Positions 17,566 through 26,788 are shown, counted from the stretch's first letter. The stretch is 64,000 nucleotides of DNA from Neorhizobium sp. NCHU2750 (GCF_003597675.1 NZ_CP030828.1:508001-572000); one strand, 5' to 3'. The notes: a model not told the origin generated them from the letters alone. Numbers and translations are program-made.

Positions 17566-17952
17566 AATCGCTCCTCCAAGCGCATTCATCGCGACGCCCC
17601 ACGAGAGGCGTGCGATAGCCAGCATCACGCAAGCGAGCGATGTCGGCAAATACCGTTTGTCGACAGCTTCTATAAAAATAATGTATGAGGAAAGCGCCAT
17701 CCATGCTTGCGCTGTAAGGCTTGATCCACCCTCATCAAGCCAAGCTTACCGGGCCTTGGTGCCGGCTTTTGTACGGTAGCCGTCCAGCGTGGCGACGTCA
17801 GGTGATGTTTCTAATCGGCCGTGTCGATTTGGTGGCCTCAGATGGAGGAGATGTTGTCCGACGGGCGGCATGGATATGCCGTGGCCGAAATCTCTCATTT
17901 GTCTGCTGCGCATTCCCATATATGGGCCAGTGGAAGCGTTCCCGGCCTGCTC
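17566..17952. other. Intergenic region upstream of the MFS gene
   Basis: A 387-bp gap between the MFS start and the stop of the LuxR-type gene. It contains a perfect 8-bp inverted repeat, GGCTTGAT (17718-17725) and ATCAAGCC (17734-17741), 153 bp upstream of the MFS start, a possible operator or a hairpin terminating the LuxR transcript. No protein or RNA gene was recognised. Confidence 0.4.
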
Positions 17953-19086
17953 TCATCGCGAGAGCATATCAAGCATCGCACCGATACGTTCGAACTCACG
18001 AAGATTGGCGGCATTCGTCTTGCGCAGTACCATGCGTATCTGGGTGCGTACGGTCTCCAGCGACACTTTACGTTCGCGGGCAACGGCTTCGGATGTCTGG
18101 CCTCCCAGCAGCGCCATGGCCACGGCACTTTCGGCCGCGCTGAGGCCAAACAGATCCTGCATCAGTGACGGATTGATCAGTGTGGGACGTGACAACTCAT
18201 GCACCATGATGAGCACGGGGACGCCGGCTCCTGAAAGAACCGTACTGGCTGAAAACGCCGTGGGTTGCGGCAACACCAATACCGCAAGCTGGCGTAGCCG
18301 TGCGCTGGATGCCGCCTCAAATTCGAAGCGCACCGCACCACCATTTCCACTGTAGGCAGCTTCGGAAATCAAGCTACTTAATTGGGCTGACTTGCCGCGA
18401 TTGTCGACGATCAGCCGTGTTTTCCCGCTGTTTATCTCGGGCGCGAGATAGAAAGGCAGATCTCGGCGTGACAGGCATCGTGAGGCAAACGAGTTTGCAT
18501 AGAGGACGTAGCCATTGCTATCCACCACGATGGCGCACCCTGGAAGGGCTTCGAAGGCAGCGTGCGTAAGTGAGGCTGTTCGCTCTGCCTGTTGCAGGCG
18601 TCTCCGCAATTGTATGGCGCGCCTGATATGCGGGATCAGTCTCGATAAGTCAGAAACCTCCCGCTCGCCAAAGCCTCGCCCATCACGAAACAACCCGATG
18701 ACAGTCTTTTCATCGTCGCCGATCACGCCGAGCAGCATGTGTTCCTGGCCGTTCGGGCGCGCGAAGTGCTGATAGAATTCGGACTGGCGATATTGCTCGC
18801 CGTCCAGAAGATCATCGACGAGCAGGGCATTGGTGCGTTGATCTTGAGCAGACGAGAGCTTGACGAGTGCCGAACGCACCGGGTCTATACTGCCGTAATA
18901 GTCTGTATAGCGAGATTCAGCTGACCCCGCGGTCTCGAAGACGTTCGACGTGCTGCCATCCAGCTGGCGGAATCGTAAGGAGCCACTGGTTGCACCGAGA
19001 TGGTGAAACAGAGACCTGCTCACCGATCGCCAATCGCTGGTGCCGCCATCGTAGATATCGTCGATTATCTTGTCGATATCCGCCAA
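17953..19086 (-). CDS. LuxR-family HTH regulator
   Basis: A 377-residue protein ending in a LuxR/FixJ-type helix-turn-helix: 'LFGLSAAESAVAMALLGG' followed by 'SLETVRTQIRMVLRKT'. The first ~310 residues hold a sensor region of the kind found in rhizobial LuxR regulators ('IDDIYDGG', 'IDPVRSAL', and a PAS-like segment around 'LPGCAIVVDSNGYVLYANS'). It is neither a response regulator (no receiver domain) nor a clear acyl-homoserine-lactone sensor. The start TTG 19086 is the best option: an AGG lies nine bases upstream and the next Met is near residue 115. No target gene is apparent next to it. Confidence 0.8.
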   Translation of the reverse strand: MADIDKIIDDIYDGGTSDWRSVSRSLFHHLGATSGSLRFRQLDGSTSNVFETAGSAESRYTDYYGSIDPVRSALVKLSSAQDQRTNALLVDDLLDGEQYRQSEFYQHFARPNGQEHMLLGVIGDDEKTVIGLFRDGRGFGEREVSDLSRLIPHIRRAIQLRRRLQQAERTASLTHAAFEALPGCAIVVDSNGYVLYANSFASRCLSRRDLPFYLAPEINSGKTRLIVDNRGKSAQLSSLISEAAYSGNGGAVRFEFEAASSARLRQLAVLVLPQPTAFSASTVLSGAGVPVLIMVHELSRPTLINPSLMQDLFGLSAAESAVAMALLGGQTSEAVARERKVSLETVRTQIRMVLRKTNAANLREFERIGAMLDMLSR

Positions 19087-19317
19087 CGTACCAAACCTCG
19101 CGCTTCCCGCACGGGCTCCACCATAAATTCAACTGGACTCATTCATATAAATAATCGGCGCATCATGCGCCCTAGGGTGGAAAAATTAAAGATGATTATA
19201 AAAGTGAGGTAAAGGCGTTTTGCTGCCCATCAATCGCTTGTGAACGTTACTGTTTTGCTGGAAGTCTCTGGATGCGGGAAATGGACCGATTTTGTGCCGT
19301 AGATATAGTAAACCACT

Positions 19318-19338
19318 GTTTAAACTTGGCGTTTAAAC
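19318..19338. promoter_or_regulatory. Tandem palindromes GTTTAAAC
   Basis: Two identical 8-bp palindromes (19318-19325 and 19331-19338) are separated by TTGGC, repeating every 13 bp. They lie in the 440-bp gap (19087-19526) between the LuxR-type gene and the gamma-glutamyltransferase gene. Such arrangement fits a dimeric regulator site. They lie about 230 bp upstream of the LuxR start and about 130 bp before a + strand terminator. The rest of the gap holds no recognised gene. Confidence 0.4.
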
Positions 19339-19466
19339 CTAGGCGGTTTGCGTATGTGGATAATGTCTTCGGCGGTCGACGTCCCGTCCGGTGTACAGGT
19401 GGATATGCAGTCTATAAGCGGCAGCATAGCGCGGGTCATGTCAATTGCGCTTGTGCAGCTAATTGT

Positions 19467-19500
19467 GGCCGAGCGCGATGAATATCGGGCTCGGCCTTTT
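19467..19500 (+). terminator. Orphan Rho-independent terminator
   Basis: GGCCGAGC (19467-19474) pairs with GCTCGGCC (19489-19496) around a 14-base loop and is followed by TTTT (19497-19500). The T tract gives + strand polarity, yet no + strand protein gene lies upstream; the nearest genes on both sides are on the minus strand. It may end a small RNA transcribed from within 19200-19466, or serve only as a hairpin after the gamma-glutamyltransferase stop. Confidence 0.65.
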
Positions 19501-19526
19501 GGGGCGCCGGTGATCGGTTGCCTGTT

Positions 19527-21314
19527 TTACCGTGCTACGGCGTAGCTTTGCATATGGCGCGGTGTTGCCCCTGCGTAAAGCAAACCTCCTCGGCGCTCGA
19601 CGGCGCATACGCGGCCGAGCGACCAGCTATCCATGACGGAGACCTTGTGCCCGCGGGCCTTGAGGTCATCGATGACCACGCTACCGAAGCGGTCTTCGAT
19701 CTGCAGGCGGCCAAGTTCGTATTCGCGCGGATAGAAGGAGCCTGGCCAATGGCGGCTATGGAACATCGGGGCGTCGATTGCCTGCTGCAGTCCCTGTCGG
19801 TGCAGAACGTGGCGAAGAAACACGGTCAATGGCCACTGGTCCTGCTGGTCCCCACCAGGGGTACCGATCGCCATGATGCCTGCTCCGTCACGGGTGACCA
19901 GCGTTGGTGTCAGCGTCGTGCGTGGTCGGGTGCCTGGACGCAGTGTCGAAGGCAGGCCTTCATCAAGCCAGAACATCTGCGCGCGGGTGGAAATCGGAAA
20001 ACCCAGGCCGGGCACGACCGGTGAACTCTGTAGCCAGCCGCCGCTTGGCGTTGCCGATACCATGTTGCCGAACCGGTCGACGACGTCCAGATGCACGGTA
20101 TCGCCTTCAATCTCCGGGACCGCCGCAAAGGTGACTTCGCCACCGCCCGGCCCCTGAGGGATCTCGCTGCCGCCGCGGGCGGCGATCTTCGCAAGCCGCT
20201 CGGCAGCACCTTCCAGGTGACTGGCGACCAGTTCCATGGAGGCGCGGTCGCCGATCAGTTTCGCCCGCTCGCGGGCGTAGTCGGAAGACAGGAGTATATC
20301 CATCGGGATGTCGCTGGCATCCGGGTCGCCGTAAAAGGCCTCGCGGTCGGCGAAGCAGAGCTTTGCGCTCTCTACCACGGTGTGGACATAGTCGGCCCCG
20401 AGCGTGTCGAGCCGGTCGAGGTCGAATTGCGAGAGGAGCTGCAGTTGCTGCAGGAAGACAGGCCCCTGGCCCCACGGCCCCGTCTTGTGGACGCGCATGC
20501 CGCGAAATTCGACCGACAGCGTCTTCTCCTTGGTGGCTTGCCAGCGCGCCATGTCATCGCCGCGCAGCAGCCCGCCATTGCAGCGACCGGAGGTGTCGAA
20601 CAGTTCTGCCGTGCTGTAGAAACGGTCGATCGCCTCGGCGACGAAGCCGCGATAGAAGGTGTTGCGAGCGGCTTCTATCTGGGCGACACGATCGCTGCCG
20701 ACAGCTTCGGCTTCGGCGATGATACGCTTGTAGGTTTCGGCGATTGCCGGATTGCGCATCGGTTGACCGGGCTTCGGCGCCTCACCGCCGGGCAGCCAGA
20801 CGTCCGCGGATGTCGGCCATTCTCGCTTGAAGAAATCCGCCACGGGAATGATGGAGGCAACGGCGCGCGGCAGGATCGGATAGCCGTGCTCTGCGTATCC
20901 GATCGCATAGGACAGCACATCGGCGAGCGACATCGTACCATAGTCGCGTAGCATCAGCATCCAGGCGTCGAAGGCGCCGGGCACCACGGCCGGCAACAGG
21001 CCGGTGCCCGGCACCATGTCGAGGCCAAGTGCCCGAAACCTCTCGATCGTCGCCAGTTGCGGTGCGACGCCCTGGCCGCAGATGACCACCGGTTCGTCCT
21101 CGGCCACGCTTTTCAGGATGATCGGCACTTCGCCGCCAGGCCCATTCAGATGCGGCTCGACGATCTGCAGAGTGAAGCCGCAGGCAACAGCCGCATCGAA
21201 GGCGTTGCCACCACGTTCGAGTACGGCCATGCCGACGGCGGTGCCGAGCCAGTGGGTCGAGCTGACGGCGCCGAACGTGCCGCTGACTTCGGGTCTGGTG
21301 GTGAAGGAAACCAT
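19527..21314 (-). CDS. Gamma-glutamyltransferase family protein
   Basis: Ntn-hydrolase of the GGT family, 595 residues, which removes or transfers gamma-glutamyl groups from glutathione-like amides. The precursor is cleaved before a Thr that becomes the nucleophile; here Thr406 in 'GDTVHLDVVDRFGN' aligns with the TTH motif of E. coli GGT, with Val in second place. 'NGPGGEVPI' near the N-terminus is the substrate-binding region. No signal peptide is seen, so it may act in the cytoplasm on an imported substrate. It is the last gene of a minus-strand operon with a spermidine/putrescine-type ABC importer, 10 bp after the permease stop. Acylase relatives are an alternative. Confidence 0.88.
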   Translation of the reverse strand: MVSFTTRPEVSGTFGAVSSTHWLGTAVGMAVLERGGNAFDAAVACGFTLQIVEPHLNGPGGEVPIILKSVAEDEPVVICGQGVAPQLATIERFRALGLDMVPGTGLLPAVVPGAFDAWMLMLRDYGTMSLADVLSYAIGYAEHGYPILPRAVASIIPVADFFKREWPTSADVWLPGGEAPKPGQPMRNPAIAETYKRIIAEAEAVGSDRVAQIEAARNTFYRGFVAEAIDRFYSTAELFDTSGRCNGGLLRGDDMARWQATKEKTLSVEFRGMRVHKTGPWGQGPVFLQQLQLLSQFDLDRLDTLGADYVHTVVESAKLCFADREAFYGDPDASDIPMDILLSSDYARERAKLIGDRASMELVASHLEGAAERLAKIAARGGSEIPQGPGGGEVTFAAVPEIEGDTVHLDVVDRFGNMVSATPSGGWLQSSPVVPGLGFPISTRAQMFWLDEGLPSTLRPGTRPRTTLTPTLVTRDGAGIMAIGTPGGDQQDQWPLTVFLRHVLHRQGLQQAIDAPMFHSRHWPGSFYPREYELGRLQIEDRFGSVVIDDLKARGHKVSVMDSWSLGRVCAVERRGGLLYAGATPRHMQSYAVAR

Positions 21315-21324
21315 GAAATTATGC

Positions 21325-22107
21325 CTACCTCTGCACGAGCTGCTTTGCGCCGACGAGACGTTCTGCCGCGACCAGCACGAAAAGGATGACGAGAACCTGC
21401 AACGAAGAAGCCGCCGCCACGACGAGCTGGTTGCCCTGGAATTGCAGGTAGCTGAAGATCTCGATCGGCAGCGTCACGACGCCGGGGCCGGTCAGGAACA
21501 GAGCCGTATTGAGCTCGCCGAAGGAGACCACGAAGGCGAACAGCCAGCCGGACAGGACGCCCGGCCAGATGATCGGCAGGGTGATCAGCCGGAATGAACG
21601 AACAGGGCCGGCGCCAAGACTTTGGCCTGCCTCCTCAAGCGTCGTGTCGAAGCTTTGCAGCGACGTCAGGATGGAGCGGAAGGAATAGGGCAGGCAGACG
21701 ACGATATGGGCAATGAACAGTCCGGGAAGGACGCCCATGTTGACCGTCTTGTAGAGGAGCAGCAGAGCCAGTCCGAGGATCAGCGCCGGAAAGACCAGCG
21801 GCGCCATGATCAGCACCTGTAGCAGCGTCGAAAAGGCGTTTCGATGGCGCGACACGTAGACTGCGCCGAGCAGGCCGATGATCGCTGAGCCGCAGGCCGC
21901 TGCGACGGCAAGGACGATCGATAGCACGAAGGCGTTGCGCATCTCCTCGATGCGGAAAAACTCGATGAACCAGCGGAACGAAAGGCCAGGTGGCGGGAAG
22001 CTCAAGGCTTCCGCGGAGCTGAAAGACGCGATGATCACGACCAGGATCGGCCCGATGACGAGTGCCAGCACGATGCCGACGATGAGACGCAGAATAAAGC
22101 CACCCAT
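21325..22107 (-). CDS. ABC transporter permease (PotC-like)
   Basis: Inner-membrane permease of 260 residues with about six spans and the coupling motif 'EEAGQSLGAGPVRSFRLITLP' typical of the EAA loop. The form is that of the second permease in spermidine/putrescine-type (MOI/POPT) importers. It starts 3 bp after the partner permease and precedes the gamma-glutamyltransferase by 10 bp. Confidence 0.9.
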   Translation of the reverse strand: MGGFILRLIVGIVLALVIGPILVVIIASFSSAEALSFPPPGLSFRWFIEFFRIEEMRNAFVLSIVLAVAAACGSAIIGLLGAVYVSRHRNAFSTLLQVLIMAPLVFPALILGLALLLLYKTVNMGVLPGLFIAHIVVCLPYSFRSILTSLQSFDTTLEEAGQSLGAGPVRSFRLITLPIIWPGVLSGWLFAFVVSFGELNTALFLTGPGVVTLPIEIFSYLQFQGNQLVVAAASSLQVLVILFVLVAAERLVGAKQLVQR

Positions 22108-22110
22108 GGT

Positions 22111-22974
22111 TCAGCCCTTTCCCTGGACGCGTTGCGGTCGGATGACGACCTGGATCACCACGGCGATGATGAGTGCGATGAGAAGCAGCACGAAGGAGAG
22201 TGCTGCCGCGCGCGGCCAGCGGAAGGTCGACACGCTGTCGAATACCATGCTGACCAGAAGCTTGTAGCGGGGGCCGCCGAGGAGTGCGATCGAGACATAG
22301 GCGCTGAGCGCGAGAAAGGTCACCAGCATCAGGCCGGAAGCGACGCCGGGGCTTGAAAGCGGCAGCGTCACGCGCAGGAAGGTCCGCCAGGGACCGGCAC
22401 CGAGGGAATGGGCTGCCTCCGTGTAACGCTTGTCGATCGTTGCCAGTGAATTGGTCAGCGAGATCACCATAAAGGGCAGCAGGATGGTGAGGAGGCCGAG
22501 CGTCACGGCTTCGAAAGAATAGAGATATTGCACTGGCCGGGCGATGAGGCCTGCCCCCTTCAACGTGCTCGACAAGACGCCGCTGCGGCCGAGAATGGCG
22601 ACCCAGCCATAGGCGCGCACGACATTGCTCACCATCAGAGGCACCATCATGATCATCAGCATGATCAGCCGGCCCCGCGGCGACAGATGGGCCGCGTAGA
22701 ACGCGACCGGATAACCGAGCAGCAGGCATAGGACCAGCACGGTTGCCGTGGACAGGAGCGTGCGCTGGATGATCAGCCAGTAGAAGCTGTCGGAAAAAAT
22801 GTCGGTGTAATTGGCGAGCGTCGGCTGGAGGTCATAGAGCGATGTCGCCGAATTCGACATGAAGCTGATGAACAGCAGATAGCCGAGCGGCACGACGAAG
22901 AACAGGCACAGGATGACGAGCGGCGGCAGCGCCACCGCCCAGGCGAGCGATTTCGGCGAGAGCGTCGTTCTCAT
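22111..22974 (-). CDS. ABC transporter permease (PotB-like)
   Basis: First permease of the importer, 287 residues, six hydrophobic segments, EAA-loop motif 'EAAHSLGAGPWRTFLRVTLP' and the family stretch 'MMVPLMVSNVVRAYGW'. Its start overlaps the ATPase stop as ATGA (22971-22974), so the ATPase and permease are co-translated. Confidence 0.9.
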   Translation of the reverse strand: MRTTLSPKSLAWAVALPPLVILCLFFVVPLGYLLFISFMSNSATSLYDLQPTLANYTDIFSDSFYWLIIQRTLLSTATVLVLCLLLGYPVAFYAAHLSPRGRLIMLMIMMVPLMVSNVVRAYGWVAILGRSGVLSSTLKGAGLIARPVQYLYSFEAVTLGLLTILLPFMVISLTNSLATIDKRYTEAAHSLGAGPWRTFLRVTLPLSSPGVASGLMLVTFLALSAYVSIALLGGPRYKLLVSMVFDSVSTFRWPRAAALSFVLLLIALIIAVVIQVVIRPQRVQGKG

Positions 22975-24071
22975 GGAGCCCGCTCCAGTTCCACCAGGTT
23001 CGCATTGTCCCAGTGGAGGGCAATGGCAGCACCGGGTTCGAGGCTCATCGGTTCCACGCCGGCATTCTGCACCAGTGCGTTCACCGGCATGCCGTTGATG
23101 TCGAGATAAAGGAAGGTCTGGGCACCGCGATAGATTGCCTCCCTGACGGTCGCCGCTACGCCATTGGTGATGCCATCGGCCTTGGCGCTGACCGAGATCT
23201 TCTCGGGGCGAAGTGCGAAGCGCAGCTTGGCGCCCGCATCGGCAGAGACGCTGCCGATCTTCAATGTATTGCCGGCGATATCGATGACGGTGCCGCTGGC
23301 GTCCTTACCCTTCACGGTCGCTTCGAGAATATTGCTCGCACCGAGGAAGGTTGCCACGAATTCCGTGCGAGGCCGATCGTAGATCTCTCTTGGCGAACCC
23401 GCCTGCTGGATGCGCCCGTCCTTCATCACCGCCACCCGGTCGGACATGGTGAGCGCCTCTTCCTGGTCATGGGTGACGAAGACGGTGGTCATTTTCAGCC
23501 GCTGCTGCAGATGACGGATTTCGACCTGCATCTGCTCGCGCAGCATCTTATCGAGTGCGCTCAATGGTTCATCGAGCAGCAGCACGTCCGGTTCGAAGAC
23601 GACAGCACGAGCAAGTGCGACGCGCTGCTGTTGGCCGCCGGAAAGCTGGCGCGGATAGCGATCGCCGAATTTGCCGAGTTCGACTAGATCAAGGGCGGTG
23701 GCCACCTTGCTGGCAATCTCCGGCTTGGCGACGTTGCGCATCTTCAGGCCGAAGGCGACGTTTTCGGCGACCGTCAGATGCGGGAAGAGCGCAAAGCTCT
23801 GAAACACCATGCCGAAGCTGCGCTTGTAGGCAGGGACGCCAGTAACATCTTTGCCGCGAATATAGACATGGCCGTCGGTCGGCTGTTCGAAGCCGGCGAT
23901 CAGGCGCAGCGTCGTCGTCTTGCCGCATCCGCTGGGGCCGAGCAGCGCGAAGAGACTGCCGCGCTCTATTTCCAGGTCGAGCGAATGAAGTGCGGTCGCA
24001 GTATCGAATTTCTTCTGAACCTGTACAAAGCGAACGTCGGCATTGGTCACGGGCGGGTTTGAGCTGTTCAT
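22971..24071 (-). CDS. ABC transporter ATP-binding protein (PotA-like)
   Basis: Energising ATPase of 366 residues. Walker A 'GPSGCGKTT', Q-loop 'VFQSFALFPH', signature 'LSGGQQQR', Walker B 'VLLLDEP' and switch His in 'VTHDQEEA' are intact. A C-terminal TOBE-type regulatory domain follows from about residue 245 ('LRPEKISVS'). ATG 24071 follows GGAGA and overlaps the upstream stop as ATGA; earlier codons are a shadow of that gene. Confidence 0.93.
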   Translation of the reverse strand: MNSSNPPVTNADVRFVQVQKKFDTATALHSLDLEIERGSLFALLGPSGCGKTTTLRLIAGFEQPTDGHVYIRGKDVTGVPAYKRSFGMVFQSFALFPHLTVAENVAFGLKMRNVAKPEIASKVATALDLVELGKFGDRYPRQLSGGQQQRVALARAVVFEPDVLLLDEPLSALDKMLREQMQVEIRHLQQRLKMTTVFVTHDQEEALTMSDRVAVMKDGRIQQAGSPREIYDRPRTEFVATFLGASNILEATVKGKDASGTVIDIAGNTLKIGSVSADAGAKLRFALRPEKISVSAKADGITNGVAATVREAIYRGAQTFLYLDINGMPVNALVQNAGVEPMSLEPGAAIALHWDNANLVELERAP

Positions 24072-25486
24072 TTCTGTATCTCCAGGGCGCCGAGGGCGCG
24101 ATCGCATTCGATGATGCGAAGGGCTGCTGCCACGAGGCGGATAGGTAGTTCGGTCATGACGATGAGTTCGGCAAGACGTGTCTGCTGCGTGGCCTTGGCC
24201 GCGGTATCGAGCGCAGAGCAGAGGCCGCTCAAGACGCGGGCGTCGATCGGTCCGAGGTTTGCGGCCTGACGGAGGCCGGTTGAAACCTCCAGCCACTCAG
24301 CCTTCAATCGCGCGGTCTCCGCCGCAACGATCTCCTGCAGGTTTTCCGGTTCCTTGCCTGCCATCTGAGAAAGCGCCGCAAACTGCCGGGCCATGGTGAC
24401 CTCGATCCGGCTTAGAGCGCCGGGCAGGTCACCCCTTGGCACCGCGCTCTCGCTCTTCTCTGTGTGCTCAGCATCAAAAAGGCCAAGACATGCCAGGGCG
24501 TTGTGGATCAGTCTGAAGCCGGCACAGTCTTCCTTCATGAAGAAGCGTAGCGTCTGGTCCATCACCTTGAAGCCGCGGATCGGCAGGTAGTGACGGACAT
24601 AGCCTTCGAACGTGATACCCTTGCGCACGAATTCTCCCATCTCAGGGTGTGGAGAGAAGGTGAGAACCTTGCCGGCGCCGAATGGCGCGGTGAAGATCGC
24701 GGGCGTTCCCTTCATTTCCCTTTCGAACAAGACCGGAGAAAGAGGGTTTTCGATGAACAGGCGACTGTCCGAAATGTAATTCTTGAAATGGCCGAGCATC
24801 GCTGCCGAACGCTCGGCATCGCTGTAGATCGGGCCGTGATAGTAGGGAAGCTCGATCGTTTCCGGCAGGCCGCGCCCGATGACCGGTCCATCGACCGAGA
24901 TGCTGAGCATGGCTGCGCCGGTTAGCAGATATTCCTGGGTGAATTTCGGCATGGCGTCGATCGCGCCATGCCAGCCCGGCCGGCCTTCCGACATGTAAAA
25001 GGCGCCTCCGCATGAGCCCATGTAGGAGCCGCCGCCGCGAATGAAGGCCGAAATGGCGGTGTCTATGCCGCCTATGCCTTCGGCGCGATCAAGGCCCCAG
25101 GTGGCAAAGCCACCGGGCATGACCAGCAGGTCACAGTCTTTCAGACAGCCGCCAGCCACATCCGCCCCGGTAACCGTGACGAAGCCGAAGCCGATGCTCA
25201 GGAGAGCATGGGCATAATATCCCCAATAGGGATAGCCGATCGCCTCGCCGGCATAGATTGCTATTCTGGGAGCGGAGGCCCGCAGGTTGGGGATCGAGCG
25301 GGCCTCCGTTGATGGTTCGGTCAGAGGGGAAAGGCCGAACCGGACTGCCGCGTCCACCGCTGCGGCAGCGATCGAAAAACCATCGTCGCTCTCGTCCACG
25401 CCGATACCGTTGACCCTGCAACGGTTGATGAATGCGAGCGTGCCGCCGGCATACGCTCCGCTGTCGGCAAGGCCGAAAGTCGTCAT
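24068..25486 (-). CDS. Class I glutamine-amidotransferase-like protein with extra C-terminal domain
   Basis: A 472-residue protein I could not name. Residues about 73-290 have a flavodoxin-like class I amidotransferase fold: strand 'RIAIYAG', 'LLVMPGGFATWG', nucleophile elbow with Cys159 in 'GSCGGAF', and His280/Glu282 in 'SPHPEMGE', which completes a Cys-His-Glu triad. This resembles the BPL_N group. The first 70 residues and the helical last 150 (about 320-472) match nothing I recognise. It lies inside an ABC-importer operon between binding protein and ATPase and upstream of a gamma-glutamyltransferase. By analogy with PuuD in putrescine breakdown it could hydrolyse a gamma-glutamyl amide; that is inference only. 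Confidence 0.7.
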   Translation of the reverse strand: MTTFGLADSGAYAGGTLAFINRCRVNGIGVDESDDGFSIAAAAVDAAVRFGLSPLTEPSTEARSIPNLRASAPRIAIYAGEAIGYPYWGYYAHALLSIGFGFVTVTGADVAGGCLKDCDLLVMPGGFATWGLDRAEGIGGIDTAISAFIRGGGSYMGSCGGAFYMSEGRPGWHGAIDAMPKFTQEYLLTGAAMLSISVDGPVIGRGLPETIELPYYHGPIYSDAERSAAMLGHFKNYISDSRLFIENPLSPVLFEREMKGTPAIFTAPFGAGKVLTFSPHPEMGEFVRKGITFEGYVRHYLPIRGFKVMDQTLRFFMKEDCAGFRLIHNALACLGLFDAEHTEKSESAVPRGDLPGALSRIEVTMARQFAALSQMAGKEPENLQEIVAAETARLKAEWLEVSTGLRQAANLGPIDARVLSGLCSALDTAAKATQQTRLAELIVMTELPIRLVAAALRIIECDRALGALEIQK

Positions 25487-25509
25487 GGTATTGATGTCCT
25501 GTAAGGGGA

Positions 25510-25530
25510 GGGCGGCAGTCGGTGCCGCCC
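25510..25530 (-). other. Stem-loop after the binding-protein gene
   Basis: GGGCGGCA (25510-25517) and TGCCGCCC (25523-25530) form an 8-bp stem with a 5-base loop, nine bases after the stop of the substrate-binding protein. No T tract follows on the minus strand. It probably stabilises the binding-protein part of the mRNA or attenuates read-through into the rest of the operon. Confidence 0.55.
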
Positions 25531-25538
25531 TGTATCCA

Positions 25539-26600
25539 TCAGCCGCCAGCGATCACGCGGTTCCAGCGGTCCGTCCACTCACCGCGATGAGCGGACATGA
25601 ACTCCTGGTCGAGATCGACGATGCGGGCAACTTCCTCGTCGGAGAACTGCACCCGCTGCTGCAGGTCGACCGGCAAGGTCTTCAGTGTGTCGGGATGGGT
25701 GCCGCCGTAGTTGAACACCTTGGCGACCCAGCCCTGAGTGGCGGGATCGATCGTGGCGTTGACATATTGTTCCGCAAACGCCTTGTTCTTGGTGCCCTTG
25801 GCGATGCCGGTGCCGGACAGATAGGAGATGGCGCCTTCCTTGGGGAATACCCACTCCACCTTGCCGCCCTGCTGCAGCACGGTATAGGTCTGCGACTTGT
25901 AGAGAAGGCCGACCGCGGCCTCGCCGCTGACCAGCGAGCTCATGATCGTGTCGGTATCCTTCGCCCAGATCGGCTCCAGGGCATTCATCTTGGCGAGCAT
26001 GTCGAAACCGGCCTCGGCGTCCTTGGGGTCCTTGCCGGCCGCCATTGCGCCGATCGGGATCATGTATGGGCCGATCGAGTGGGTGATTTCCGGCAGGACG
26101 ATCTGGCCGCGATAATCCTCGCTCCACAGGTCGGCGTAGCTCTTCGGCGGTGTCTTCACCAGGGACGGGTTATAGACGATGCCAAGCGCCGAATAGATCA
26201 TTGCGACCCAGCCCTTGCGCTTGAAGCGATCCGGGATGGCGGAAAGGAAGGACAGGTTGGGGGAGGTCGGGTCGAGATCTTCCAATACGCCCTGCGCTTC
26301 CGCCAGCGGCACAATACCGTCATGAAGCTGGACAAGGTCGAAGACCTGGTTGTCGAGGCTGATCTTCAGCTTTGTGACGCGCTCGACAGGGCTCGATCCG
26401 CGGTCCTGGACAATCTTCACTCCGGTCTTCTGGGTGAATGGCGTATCCACATACTGCGCCATTCCATCGCCCCACAGACCGCCCCAGGTCATCATCGCCA
26501 TGGACTCAGGTTTGGACTGCGCAAAGGCGGACCGGACCGGTCCGAGTGCGGGCAGTGTTGCGGCCGATGCGGCCAGCGTCAGAAAATCACGTCTTTTCAT
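25539..26600 (-). CDS. ABC transporter substrate-binding protein (PotD/family 1-like), Tat-exported
   Basis: Periplasmic binding protein of 353 residues. The N-terminus 'MKRRDFLTLAAS' has a twin-arginine motif and a hydrophobic stretch ending near 'SAFA', so export by Tat is likely. The mature part ('MMTWGGLWGDG') is typical of spermidine/putrescine-type binding proteins. ATG 26600 is chosen for the Tat motif; ten upstream codons in the frame are not needed. First gene of the operon, divergent from a GntR regulator, with an operator-like palindrome in its leader (26625-26642). Ligand unknown: polyamine-like or an organic anion. Confidence 0.9.
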   Translation of the reverse strand: MKRRDFLTLAASAATLPALGPVRSAFAQSKPESMAMMTWGGLWGDGMAQYVDTPFTQKTGVKIVQDRGSSPVERVTKLKISLDNQVFDLVQLHDGIVPLAEAQGVLEDLDPTSPNLSFLSAIPDRFKRKGWVAMIYSALGIVYNPSLVKTPPKSYADLWSEDYRGQIVLPEITHSIGPYMIPIGAMAAGKDPKDAEAGFDMLAKMNALEPIWAKDTDTIMSSLVSGEAAVGLLYKSQTYTVLQQGGKVEWVFPKEGAISYLSGTGIAKGTKNKAFAEQYVNATIDPATQGWVAKVFNYGGTHPDTLKTLPVDLQQRVQFSDEEVARIVDLDQEFMSAHRGEWTDRWNRVIAGG

Positions 26601-26624
26601 ATCGGTTCCCCGGTCCTTGTTGCA

Positions 26625-26642
26625 AACCAATGCACATTGGTT
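26625..26642. promoter_or_regulatory. Operator-like inverted repeat AACCAAT-GCAC-ATTGGTT
   Basis: A perfect 7-bp inverted repeat (26625-26631 and 26636-26642) 25 bp upstream of the binding-protein start. The half-site ATTGGTT recurs upstream of the facing GntR gene. A GntR/FadR-type dimer is the likely binder. Confidence 0.6.
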
Positions 26643-26788
26643 CGGTCTAAGCGGGCTGCTTGTCAGCCTCTCGTGGCATTCCTCGCGACAGAACTTGCTT
26701 TAGTCAAGCAATATATGCCAATTTTTCATCAGATTCTCTTGTTTTCGAGATGCGTGCTTAATTATTGGGCGGAATGCCTAAGTTGCAA

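Noticed and set aside
19348..19545. 65-codon + strand frame upstream of the orphan terminator
   Set aside because: It runs through the terminator, has no ribosome site and no recognisable feature; a non-coding RNA explains the terminator better.
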